A stretch of 64,000 bases of DNA from CAMAVH01 sp036500145 (GTDB lineage: Bacteria; Pseudomonadota; Alphaproteobacteria; SMXQ01): NCBI GenBank assembly GCA_036500145.1, contig DASYCO010000061.1, forward strand, positions 1 to 64,000. The letters run 5' to 3'. This document shows, one piece after another, positions 15,572 to 23,591 of this stretch (position 1 is its first letter; each line of letters begins with the position of its first letter). A program made the position numbers and the translations under genes. The notes below the pieces were generated by a model. That model had not been told where the DNA came from and ran no database searches. It worked only from the letters and a program-made list of their open reading frames with translations.

Positions 15572-17023
15572 TCAGCCGGCCTTCGGCTTGGGCAGATCCT
15601 CGACGACTTCCACGAGCTTGCCGGCCCGCTTGCCGCTGATTTCCGAGCCCGCCGAGGCGTTGAGGCGGAGGAAGCACAGGGCCGACGAAGCCATGACCGC
15701 AGCCATGATGGCGAAAGCCGGCAGGAAGTCCTGCGCGGTGAGGCTCGTGCCGCCGCGCAGCTCGATGCTCTGGTGCAGGACGAAGGCGCCGACGGCGACG
15801 CCGACGCTGACCGAGAGCTGCTGCGCCATGCTGACGAAGCTCGTCGCCTTGCTCATGTCGGGCGGGGTGACGTCGGCGTAGACGATGGCATTGAGGCTCG
15901 TGTACTGGATCGAGCGCGCCAGGCCGGACAGGAACAGCACCAAGAACATCAGGGCGACCGGCGTCGCGCCATTGAACAGGCAGTAGCTGACCGTGAACAG
16001 GCTGCTGATGAGCCCCGCGCCGATCATCACCCGGCGGAAGCCGAACAGCCGCAGCAGATAGGGCGCCAGGGCCTTCATCGGCATGGCCCCGAGCGCCACC
16101 GCGAACGTCAGCAGGCCGGAGGACAGCGGCGTCATGCCGAAGCCGACCTGAAAGAGCAGCGGCATCATGATCTGCGCCGCGCCGGTGGAGATGCGGAACA
16201 CGCAGCCGCCGATGGTCGCCCAGCGGAAGGACTGCAGCTTCAGCAGGCTCAGCTGGACGATGGGGTGCGGGACGCGGCGCGAATGCAGCACGTAGAGCAG
16301 CATCGAGATCGCGCCGACACCCAGGAGCCCCAGGGTGACGCTGGTCGGCACGATGCCGCGGTTGATGGTCTCGAAGCCGAACACGAGGCCGGCGAGGCCG
16401 AGGCCGGACAGGACGCTGCCGCGGATGTCGAGCGGCGGCACGTCCATCTCCTGCACGTCGTCCATGTAGCGCGTGGCGAGCCAGATGCCGATGATGCCGA
16501 TCGGCAGGTTGATCAGGAAGATCCAATGCCAGCTGAAGAAGGTCGTGATGAAGCCGCCGAGCGGCGGGCCCAGGATCGGGCCGATGAGCGCCGGGATCGT
16601 CAGGTAGGCGAGCGCCTGCACCAGATTGCTCTTCGGCACCGAGCGCAGGATGATGAGGCGCCCGACTGGCGACATCATGGCGCCGCCGACGCCTTGCAGG
16701 ATGCGCGCGAACACCAGCATGGTCGCCGAGGTCGACATGGCGCACAGCACGGAGGCAATCGTGAAGAGGGCGATGGCCGCGCGGAAGACGTTGCGCGCGC
16801 CGTAGCGGTCAGCCACCCAGCCGCTCAGCGGGATGAAGACCGCGAGGCTCAGCAGGTAGGCCGTGATGGCGAGGTTGAGGTGGAGGATCTCGACGTTGAG
16901 CGAGCGGGAGATCGCCGGCAGGGCCGTGGCGATGATCGTCGAGTCCAGGTTCTCCATGAAGAGAGCGCTGGCGATGATCAAGGAGACTCGATATTGGCGT
17001 GCGGGAGCGAACAACGGAGACAA
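15572..17023 (-). CDS. MFS multidrug transporter (DHA2 family)
   Basis: A 483-residue drug:H+ antiporter of the 14-TM DHA2 type. The motif LDSTIIATALPAISRSLN is the classic DHA2 motif D1, GWVADRYGARNVF is motif A, and LIGPILGPPLGGFIT is motif C. Such pumps expel toxic compounds from the cytoplasm. The annotated start is TTG at 17023, with a stop just upstream in frame and no convincing ribosome binding site, so the exact start is uncertain; the first ATG would remove part of the first membrane segment. The substrate is unknown. Confidence 0.9.
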   Translation of the reverse strand: MSPLFAPARQYRVSLIIASALFMENLDSTIIATALPAISRSLNVEILHLNLAITAYLLSLAVFIPLSGWVADRYGARNVFRAAIALFTIASVLCAMSTSATMLVFARILQGVGGAMMSPVGRLIILRSVPKSNLVQALAYLTIPALIGPILGPPLGGFITTFFSWHWIFLINLPIGIIGIWLATRYMDDVQEMDVPPLDIRGSVLSGLGLAGLVFGFETINRGIVPTSVTLGLLGVGAISMLLYVLHSRRVPHPIVQLSLLKLQSFRWATIGGCVFRISTGAAQIMMPLLFQVGFGMTPLSSGLLTFAVALGAMPMKALAPYLLRLFGFRRVMIGAGLISSLFTVSYCLFNGATPVALMFLVLFLSGLARSIQYTSLNAIVYADVTPPDMSKATSFVSMAQQLSVSVGVAVGAFVLHQSIELRGGTSLTAQDFLPAFAIMAAVMASSALCFLRLNASAGSEISGKRAGKLVEVVEDLPKPKAG

Positions 17024-17077
17024 TCGGACTATCTAGAGGGTACGCAGAACGAACGTGGCCCCCATCATAGAGACTTA

Positions 17078-17119
17078 CGCCGCCCCGGCTCGAGAACTTC
17101 GGCCCGGGGCGGCGTTTTT
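17078..17119 (+). terminator. Intrinsic terminator facing the plus strand
   Basis: CGCCGCCCCGG (17078-17088) pairs exactly with CCGGGGCGGCG (17104-17114), and TTTTT follows on the plus strand. It lies between two minus-strand genes, and on the minus strand no T-run follows the hairpin. A transcript running on the plus strand would be needed to use it fully. Confidence 0.65.
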
Positions 17120-17126
17120 AGTCGAA

Positions 17127-17714
17127 TTAGGGCTTCAACTCCATCGCCCTTTTCACCGCAGACCTCGCGCCAACGCGGGCCTGCCATGCAGCAACGTTGG
17201 GGTAGTCCGCAATCTTCACGACATCGTGTTTGACGCCGGCGATGCGGGTGTAGGGAATGATGTCGGCGATGGAGTAGTCGCCGGCGAAGTATTCGTTGTC
17301 CGCCAGGTGCTTATCCATCGTCGCCAGCTGCGACTTGGAACCCGTGATGATCGACGGGTCGTCGATGCGGCCGAGCGAGCCGACGGTCCACAGCACGTTG
17401 GTCGCGTGGAACATCGCCCACTTGAGCACGTTCGGATAGTCCGCCGGCGTCGCGCCGCGGAACTTCTGCAGCTTGTCGGCAAGGTAGAAGCAGATCGCCA
17501 CGGATTCGAAGACCGTGGCGGGCTTGCCGCCCGGGCCGTCGCTGTCGACCAGCGCGGGGATCTTCCGGTAGGGATTGATCGCCTCGTACTGCGGCGTCTT
17601 CTGCTCGCCCTTCGGGATGTCGACGAAATGCATGTTGTAGGGCAAGCCGGACTCTTCGAGCATGATCGTGGCGCGGCGGCCGTTGGTCGTCGTCCAGGTG
17701 TAGAGGTCGAGCAA
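17127..17714 (-). CDS. Glutathione S-transferase
   Basis: A 195-residue GST with the N-terminal thioredoxin-like part WTTTNGRRATIMLEESGLPYN, the conserved NPYRKIPALVDSDGPGG and the SNAIL-like VFESVAICFYLAD, then a helical C-domain with FAGDYSIADIIPYTRI. It conjugates or reduces electrophiles with glutathione in the cytoplasm. The start is a TTG with a strong AGAAGGAGA site. It is unlike the YfcG-type GST at 9132 in length and N-terminus. It lies between the TauD-type gene and the DHA2 pump on the same strand. Confidence 0.88.
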   Translation of the reverse strand: MLDLYTWTTTNGRRATIMLEESGLPYNMHFVDIPKGEQKTPQYEAINPYRKIPALVDSDGPGGKPATVFESVAICFYLADKLQKFRGATPADYPNVLKWAMFHATNVLWTVGSLGRIDDPSIITGSKSQLATMDKHLADNEYFAGDYSIADIIPYTRIAGVKHDVVKIADYPNVAAWQARVGARSAVKRAMELKP

Positions 17715-17772
17715 GGCAATCTCCTTCTGCGTGACTTGAAGCTTCGGGTGGGCGGTCAGGCCGGCATTGCGA

Positions 17773-18609
17773 TCAGAACGGCCGGTCGCCCTTGACGGTG
17801 ACTCGGCGCATCATTCGGCGGGTGCCGGGATCGAAGTCCGTGCGCGCATGCAGCGCGCAGCGATTGTCCCACATCACCAAGTCGCCGACACGCCATTTGT
17901 GGGCGTAGACGAAGGCCGGCTTCTCGATCTGCAGGAACAGCTCCTCGAGCAGGGCTTCGCTCTCGGCGCGCGGCAGGCCGACGATGTGGTCGGTCATCAG
18001 GCGATTGACGTAGACGCCCTTGCGCCCAGTCTCCGGATGGGTGCGCACGACGGGATGGACGAACTTCGGCGCGTCGTCGGCGACGGTGCCCTTGACCGTC
18101 GCGCCGCCGCCGTAGTCGTAGACGTTGAGCGCCTGCAGCCCGTCGATCTTCGCCTGCGTCGCGGCCGGCAGGGACTCGTAGACGGCGGTCGCGCTCGAAA
18201 ACAGCGTGTCGCCGCCGGAGGGCGGCACCTCGATGCCGAACAGCATCGTCGCCTTGGCGGGATTCTCGTAATAGCACTGGTCGGAATGGAACTGCATCTC
18301 GCCGTCGGGCAGCGCGCCCTTCTTGCCGTCGATGACCACGTTGGTGACCATCAGCACGTAGGGGTTGGCATAGAGCCCCGGCGTGGTGCGCACGGGCTGC
18401 AGCTCGCCGAAGCGCTGCGCAAAGGCGATCTGGCCGTCCTCGTCGAGCGTCTGGCCGCGAAACAGGATGACCTGATGGCGGAGCCAAGCTTCGTGGACCG
18501 CCGCGAAGGCCGCATCGCCGAGCGGCCGGGAAAGGTCGACGCCGGAAATTTCGGCGCCGAGCGCCGGGGACAGCGGACGAACTGTCACGTTGAGGGTCGC
18601 GGCAGTCAT
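17773..18609 (-). CDS. TauD/TfdA-family Fe(II)/2-oxoglutarate dioxygenase
   Basis: A 278-residue dioxygenase. The facial triad is visible as His108 and Asp110 in EMQFHSDQCYYE and the distal His in RCALHARTDFDPGTRRMMRR, whose Arg binds 2-oxoglutarate. The N-terminal PLSPALGAEISGVDLSRPL is typical of TauD/TfdA enzymes, which hydroxylate sulfonates, aryloxy acids and related compounds. The natural substrate cannot be named. The start at 18609 is preceded by GAGGAGG. The GST gene 58 bp downstream may be co-transcribed. Confidence 0.9.
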   Translation of the reverse strand: MTAATLNVTVRPLSPALGAEISGVDLSRPLGDAAFAAVHEAWLRHQVILFRGQTLDEDGQIAFAQRFGELQPVRTTPGLYANPYVLMVTNVVIDGKKGALPDGEMQFHSDQCYYENPAKATMLFGIEVPPSGGDTLFSSATAVYESLPAATQAKIDGLQALNVYDYGGGATVKGTVADDAPKFVHPVVRTHPETGRKGVYVNRLMTDHIVGLPRAESEALLEELFLQIEKPAFVYAHKWRVGDLVMWDNRCALHARTDFDPGTRRMMRRVTVKGDRPF

Positions 18610-18719
18610 GACGGCCTCCTCATCGAATAAGCTTCGATTGCTAATTTTCTCAAGAATAGCCGACCTGCAGGGGCCCTGGAAAGCCCGCCGCAAAGATCAG
18701 ATAGCGACTTGCCGATATT

Positions 18720-19124
18720 TCATAGTTCGAGCTCCAGCGTGACTTCGTCGCCGTCTCGCAGCGCCAGCGCGTCGCGCAGGTTGCGGTCGGCGACCAGTTC
18801 GATCTGGTCGCGCGGATAGCCGGCCACCAGCGGCAGCACGATCACCCCCGAGGCCTTGAGCCCGCCGTGACTGATCGTCGCGCGCAGGCAACGGGCGTCG
18901 CACCAGGACGGATCGGGCGCCTTGAAGAGCCGCCCCTGCTCCGCTGCCTTGCGCCAGCTTTCCATTGCCGCGCCGGCCGCTGCGCGCAGGTTCAGCGTGC
19001 CGGGGAACGGGTCGACGCCATAGGCGTCGCGAAAGACGCCAAGCGCCCAGTCGGTGCGCGTGAAGGAAGCGCCGAGGCCCTGGCCCGTCTCGACGCGGCC
19101 GACGACAGGAACCGGCGCCATCAA
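18720..19124 (-). CDS. DUF120 (CTP-dependent riboflavin-kinase-like) protein
   Basis: A 134-residue protein matching the DUF120/archaeal riboflavin kinase fold over its whole length. GRVETGQGLGASF corresponds to the glycine-rich entry loop, DPFPGTLNLRA to the catalytic 'P-GTLN' motif, and GVIVLPLVAGYPRDQIELVA followed by NLRDALALRDGDEVTLELE to the conserved C-terminal half. Archaeal RibK makes FMN from riboflavin using CTP. Bacteria normally use RibF instead, so this copy may have a different or supplementary role. It overlaps the upstream SnoaL-like gene by 4 nt. Confidence 0.8.
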   Translation of the reverse strand: MMAPVPVVGRVETGQGLGASFTRTDWALGVFRDAYGVDPFPGTLNLRAAAGAAMESWRKAAEQGRLFKAPDPSWCDARCLRATISHGGLKASGVIVLPLVAGYPRDQIELVADRNLRDALALRDGDEVTLELEL

Positions 19125-19537
19125 TGCAAACGGGTCGACGTCGGCGTGGCCGTCGTTGCGTCAACCTTCGGCGCATGTTCGGTCTGACCGGACTGATGCA
19201 GCGCCATGCGCCAGCGCCCCTGCTCGCGCACGAAGAGATTGCTTGCGACCAGATGGACGTCGCCAATGGCCTCCCAGCAGATCACCGCGCCCGCCCCGTC
19301 CAGCAGGAAGGCGCGCGGCTCCAGCACGACGATGGCGGGGCGCGGCGGATTGGCGAGGATGCCGCGCCAGCTCTGCAGGACCTGGTCGCGCGACTTGAGC
19401 GGCGGCCAGCCCGGATGCAGGCAGGCGACCGGATGCTCCTGCGCCCACAGATCCTCCATCGCCGCGGCGTCGCCGCGCGCGAAGGCGGCGTAGAACGCCT
19501 CGTTGGCCAATAGAAGCTCCTCTTCGTCCCGACTCAT
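19121..19537 (-). CDS. SnoaL/NTF2-like protein
   Basis: A 138-residue cone-shaped NTF2-like (SnoaL_3 type) protein. The start MSRDEEELLLANEAFYAAFARGD and the following AAMEDLWAQ, CLHPGWPPLKSRDQVLQSW and the strand-rich C-terminal half fit the fold. The group includes small-molecule isomerases and many binding proteins of unknown ligand. Its stop overlaps the start of the DUF120 gene (ATGA), indicating translational coupling and probably a shared task. The start at 19537 is where family similarity begins. Confidence 0.82.
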   Translation of the reverse strand: MSRDEEELLLANEAFYAAFARGDAAAMEDLWAQEHPVACLHPGWPPLKSRDQVLQSWRGILANPPRPAIVVLEPRAFLLDGAGAVICWEAIGDVHLVASNLFVREQGRWRMALHQSGQTEHAPKVDATTATPTSTRLH

Positions 19538-19671
19538 CGCCCCGTCTCGCGCTGCCCCATGGATGCCGTTTCGGCACGTATTATAGGCCCTCACGGCCCG
19601 CGGCCAAGCCTTCCGCGCCTCAAGCCTGCGTGACGGCGTGAATGACGAAACGGGCGACCGCATGGGAGCCT

Positions 19672-20181
19672 TCAGCCTTTGGCGGCTTCATAGCGCTCCG
19701 AGCTGCCGACTGCGAAGCGCTGCGGCGCCAGGTCGGTGCGCCCCGAATCCTTGCGGTCGCGGTCGTGGAAGGCGACCACCTGCAGCAGCTCCAGGTCCGA
19801 CTCGCCGACGTTCTCGAACCAGTAGCGCGCATAGGCCGGCATGATGGTGCCTTCCTGCGGGCCGAACTCGCCGATCACCTCGTCGTCCGGGCCGTAGAAC
19901 TTCGCGCGCCCCTTGAGCACCATCCACAGGCTGTCGATGTTCGTATGGTAGTGCAGGTTGTTCTCGCCGCCGTCGCGCTTGACCACCTGCACGACGCCAT
20001 GAATGCAGTCGGTGCGGCCGAGGTCGACGCGGCCCTTGGCCGTGCCGATGCCTGACGGCTTGTGGTAGTTGAACGGCTGGATCAAGCCTTCGGCTTCGTT
20101 GTGCAGCCGCTCGAGGCTTTCAGGCGATGGACCGGACGGCACTGAACGGGACGCGGGCTGATGCACGATGCTGCTCGTCAT
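19672..20181 (-). CDS. Cupin-domain protein
   Basis: A 169-residue single-cupin protein. The first cupin motif is NNLHYHTNIDSLWMVLKGRAKFYG and the second PQEGTIMPAYARYWFENVGE. Two His in the first motif could bind a metal, although the second motif lacks the usual His. The substrate or ligand is unknown. Ahead of it are about 280 bp without a recognised gene; the next gene is divergent. Relatives are annotated as cupins of sugar or aromatic metabolism without proof. Confidence 0.8.
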   Translation of the reverse strand: MTSSIVHQPASRSVPSGPSPESLERLHNEAEGLIQPFNYHKPSGIGTAKGRVDLGRTDCIHGVVQVVKRDGGENNLHYHTNIDSLWMVLKGRAKFYGPDDEVIGEFGPQEGTIMPAYARYWFENVGESDLELLQVVAFHDRDRKDSGRTDLAPQRFAVGSSERYEAAKG

Positions 20182-20458
20182 GGCGGTTCCCTCTGCGATG
20201 CGTCTCCCCCGGCAGACCCGTGATCCGCCATGCGCGGCGGCACTTGTTCCGCCGCAAAGTCTAGGCCCGCGCCGCCCGTCCGGGCAATCGTCTCGCCCGC
20301 ATAGTCCTTTGCACCGTCCCCATCTCTTGCAGAGGAGCGGCTATGCGGATGGAAAGACAGAACTTTCTCCCGCGAAAGGACCGCGACGCTATGGCGCCGC
20401 AGGAACGGCGACCGTAGAATGACAGGGTTTTCCTCTTCGGCTTCAATCGGACATCCCC

Positions 20459-21004
20459 ATGAAAATCTTCGCGTTCGCCGGTTCGCTGCGCGCCGGCTCG
20501 TACAACCGTAAACTGATCGCGGTGGCCGTCGCCAACGCGCGCGCCGCCGGCGCCGACGTCGAACTCGGCGATTTTCGCGACTATTGCCCGCCGCACTACG
20601 ACGGCGACGCCGAGGCTGCAGCCGGGGGCTTGCCGAAGGAAGCGCTGGCCTTGGTCGAAAAGGTCGATGCGGCCGACGGCCTCATCATCGCCACGCCAGA
20701 ATACAACAACTCGATTCCGGGCCCGCTCAAGAACGCCATCGACTGGCTGTCGCGCCCCCGGCCCTACCGGCTGGCCGGCAAGCCGGTGCTGATGATCGGC
20801 GCGGCCGGACGGTCCGGCTGCAAGCACGTCTTCCCGCCGCTGCGCGTCACGCTGGAATTCCAGGGCGCCAAGGTCCATGCGCAGTCCTTCGGCCTTGAGC
20901 ATTGCAATGCCGCCTTCACCCCGGAAGGCCAGCTGATCGAGGCCGCGCTCGCGAACGAGCTCGACGCGATCATCAAGGCGTTCCTGTCCGAAATCAAAGC
21001 GTAG
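20459..21004 (+). CDS. NADPH-dependent FMN reductase
   Basis: A 181-residue flavodoxin-fold reductase. It begins with FAGSLRAGSYNRKLIAVAV, where the GSLR-x-x-S-x-N motif binds FMN phosphate. ATPEYNNSIPGPLKNAIDWLSRP is the second signature. Such enzymes reduce FMN, quinones or azo and chromate compounds with NAD(P)H. The SpmA-SpmB fusion gene starts 26 bp downstream, so the two are probably co-transcribed. Confidence 0.92.
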   Translation: MKIFAFAGSLRAGSYNRKLIAVAVANARAAGADVELGDFRDYCPPHYDGDAEAAAGGLPKEALALVEKVDAADGLIIATPEYNNSIPGPLKNAIDWLSRPRPYRLAGKPVLMIGAAGRSGCKHVFPPLRVTLEFQGAKVHAQSFGLEHCNAAFTPEGQLIEAALANELDAIIKAFLSEIKA

Positions 21005-21030
21005 CGACGGCACGCGACGGAGGGCGACGC

Positions 21031-22362
21031 ATGAACGGGCTTTTCCTCGGCATCGTCCTCCTCGCCTTCGGCGTCACCGCCTGGCGCCAGATCGCCTGGG
21101 TCGCAGCGCCTGGGCAGCCCTCGCCCATGGAGCTGCTCGGCAGCGGCATGATCGAATCGGCCGCCGGCTCCGTCACGCTGGCGATCGGGCTGATCGGCGT
21201 CATGGCGCTGTTCCTCGGCCTGATGAAGGTGGCCGAGGCCGGCGGGCTTCTCGTCGTCATCGCGCGGCTCATCCGCCCGCTCATGGCCAGGCTGTTTCCC
21301 GACGTGCCGGCCGACCACCCCGCCATGGGCGCCATGGTGCTCAACATGTCGGCCAACGCGCTCGGCCTCGGCAATGCGGCGACGCCCTTCGGCATCCGCG
21401 CCATGCAGGAGCTCGACAAGCTCAATCCGCACAAGGGCACGGCGACCGACGCCATGGTGATGTTCCTCGTCATCAACACGGCGAACATCACCATCCTGCC
21501 GACCAGCGTGATCGCGCTGCGCGCCGCCGTCGGCTCGGCCGACCCGGCCGCCGTGGTGCCGACGACGCTGTTCGCCACCATCGTCGCCACCGGCGTCGCC
21601 ATCTTCTGCGCGCGCGCCCTGGCGCGCTTCTGGCCGGCGCGCGCCGACGCGCCGCCGGTTGCAATGGCGCAGATGCAGGATGAAGGCTTTCCCGCCGCCG
21701 ACGTGTCGTCGCAGGCCACCGTCGACGCGCTGGGCGCGCAGGACACCGCCGGATATCCGGCCTGGATATCCTATCTGTTCCTCGCCTTCGTCGTCGCCCT
21801 GGTGCCGCTGACGCTGTTCTACGGCAAGGCGATCTCGCCCTGGATCATCCCCGGCATCATGGCGGGCATCCTGGTCTATGGCGCGGCCAAGCGCGTGCGC
21901 GTCTACGAGATGTTCGTCGAAGGCGCGAAGGACGGCTTCACCATCGCCGTGCGCATCATTCCCTACCTCGTCGCCATCCTCGTCGCCGTCGCCATGCTGC
22001 GCGCCAGCGGCGCGCTCGACGCCATCATCGGCGCCGTCTCGCCCTTCACGATCAAGCTCGGCTTGCCGGCGGAGGCGCTGCCCATGGCGCTGATGCGTTC
22101 GCTCTCGGGCTCCGGCGCCTACGGCATCATGGTCGACGCGCTGAAGGATCCCGCCATCGGCCCCGACAGCTACGCCGGCCTGCTCATCAGCACGATCCAG
22201 GGGTCGAGCGAGACGACATTCTACGTGCTCGCCGTCTACTGCGGCGCGGTGCAGGTCCGCCGCATGCGCCATGCCGTCGTCGTCGGCGTCATCGCCGACG
22301 TGGCTGCCGTGTTCGCCGCCGTGGCGGTCTGCAGCTACGTCGCCGGACGCGCCGCCGGCTAG
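21031..22362 (+). CDS. SpmA-SpmB fusion (nucleoside-recognition/Gate domain membrane protein)
   Basis: A 443-residue membrane protein joining two Gate (nucleoside recognition) domains. The SpmA-like half has MSANALGLGNAATPFGIRAMQELDKLN and the SpmB-like half has LMRSLSGSGAYGIMVDALKD plus IQGSSETTFYVLAVYCGAVQVRR. In Bacillus these are separate spore maturation proteins; fused versions occur in non-sporulating proteobacteria and their role is unknown. GGAGGGCGACGC precedes the ATG. Its stop codon overlaps the stop of the opposing MFS gene at a shared CTAG. Confidence 0.88.
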   Translation: MNGLFLGIVLLAFGVTAWRQIAWVAAPGQPSPMELLGSGMIESAAGSVTLAIGLIGVMALFLGLMKVAEAGGLLVVIARLIRPLMARLFPDVPADHPAMGAMVLNMSANALGLGNAATPFGIRAMQELDKLNPHKGTATDAMVMFLVINTANITILPTSVIALRAAVGSADPAAVVPTTLFATIVATGVAIFCARALARFWPARADAPPVAMAQMQDEGFPAADVSSQATVDALGAQDTAGYPAWISYLFLAFVVALVPLTLFYGKAISPWIIPGIMAGILVYGAAKRVRVYEMFVEGAKDGFTIAVRIIPYLVAILVAVAMLRASGALDAIIGAVSPFTIKLGLPAEALPMALMRSLSGSGAYGIMVDALKDPAIGPDSYAGLLISTIQGSSETTFYVLAVYCGAVQVRRMRHAVVVGVIADVAAVFAAVAVCSYVAGRAAG

Positions 22363-23588
22363 GCGCGCCTCGCCTGCCGCGCCTCGAGCAGGCGCACGGC
22401 CAAGGCGAAGACGGTGCCGACGATGCCGCAGCCGGCGAATATCCACACGCCGCCCTGCCATCCGCCCGCCAGCGAGACGGCCGCGGCGATGATCGGCGGT
22501 CCGGCCAATTGCCCGATCGCCGAACCCTGCACCAGGAAGCCGTTGCCCGCGCCGACCTGGCGCGGCGACGGCACGAAGACGGACACGCCGGCGAAGGCCG
22601 CCGGCGGCAAGACGCCGCTGAAGCAGGAAAAGATCAGGCAGAACGCATAGCGCCAGGCATCCGACAGCAGATCGCTGAAGATGCCGATGCCGCAGAAGCC
22701 CGTCAGCAAAGCCGTCGTCAGCAGCAGCGACCAGCGCGTCGCGCCACGCTGCAGCAGCCAGCCGCCCAGCAGGTTGCCGAAGATGTTGATCGCCACGGCC
22801 AGCACGGTGAGCTGCGCCGCCAAGGCCAGCGACAGACCCCGCTGCTCGACCAGATAGGACGGCAGCCAAGCCATCAGCGCCATCCAGGGCAGGCTGTAGA
22901 CGCTGAAGCAGAAGCCCAGGCACCAGAGGCCGGGACGCGCCAGGGTCGCCCCGACCTCGCCGGCCCATGCGCCGGTGTCCGCCTTCGCGCCACGGGGCTC
23001 GTCGTCGGGCAGCTTCAGCCAGATGGCCAGGGCCCATAGCAGCGTCACGCCGGCGACCAGCCACCAGAAGCCGCGCCAGCCGAGGGGGCCGAGCAAGGGC
23101 GCCGCCAGCAGCAGCACGGCAAGGCCGGTCGGCATGTAGGCGCCCCACAGGCCGAGCGCAAGCCGGCGATCTCCCGCGCCCGTCGCGCGCAGGATGATCG
23201 GCGGACCGCTCACCACCGCGCCGACGTAGCCCAGCCCTTCGAATATGCGCGCCAGCAGCAGCCAGCTCTCCGACGTCACCGACGCGCCGAGGCCGGCGCC
23301 GACGGCCATGACGACGAAGCTGCCGAGCAGGACGCGACGCGCGCCAAGATGGTCGGCGAAGACGCCCGCCAGCATGCCGAGCCCGACGCCGGCCACGCTG
23401 AAGATCGACAGCACCCAGCCGGCGGTGACGAGGTCAATGCCAAGCTCGGCGCGGATCGCCGGCAAGGCTGCCGGCAGCATGCCGATGTGGCCGGCAGCCA
23501 CGAGGCCCGCCACGAAGACGACGAACACGACGCCCCAGCGCGTGACGGCCAGGCCGCCGCGCGCCGTCTGTGAATCCCCGACCGACAT
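22359..23588 (-). CDS. MFS transporter
   Basis: A 409-residue transporter with 12 predicted membrane segments. The N-terminal LPAALPAIRAELGIDLVTAGW and GVFADHLGARRVLLGSF (motif A) and the central loop KLPDDEPRGAKADTG fit a cyanate/organic-anion-like MFS branch. The substrate cannot be assigned. It begins 3 bp after the stop of the aldo/keto reductase gene, so both are probably one operon on the minus strand. It converges on the SpmA-SpmB gene with overlapping stop codons. Confidence 0.88.
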   Translation of the reverse strand: MSVGDSQTARGGLAVTRWGVVFVVFVAGLVAAGHIGMLPAALPAIRAELGIDLVTAGWVLSIFSVAGVGLGMLAGVFADHLGARRVLLGSFVVMAVGAGLGASVTSESWLLLARIFEGLGYVGAVVSGPPIILRATGAGDRRLALGLWGAYMPTGLAVLLLAAPLLGPLGWRGFWWLVAGVTLLWALAIWLKLPDDEPRGAKADTGAWAGEVGATLARPGLWCLGFCFSVYSLPWMALMAWLPSYLVEQRGLSLALAAQLTVLAVAINIFGNLLGGWLLQRGATRWSLLLTTALLTGFCGIGIFSDLLSDAWRYAFCLIFSCFSGVLPPAAFAGVSVFVPSPRQVGAGNGFLVQGSAIGQLAGPPIIAAAVSLAGGWQGGVWIFAGCGIVGTVFALAVRLLEARQARRA

Positions 23589-23591
23589 GCG

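Noticed and set aside
20764..23148. 794-residue minus-strand frame across the SpmA-SpmB and MFS genes
   Set aside because: It is an out-of-frame reading of two real genes with no domain of its own.
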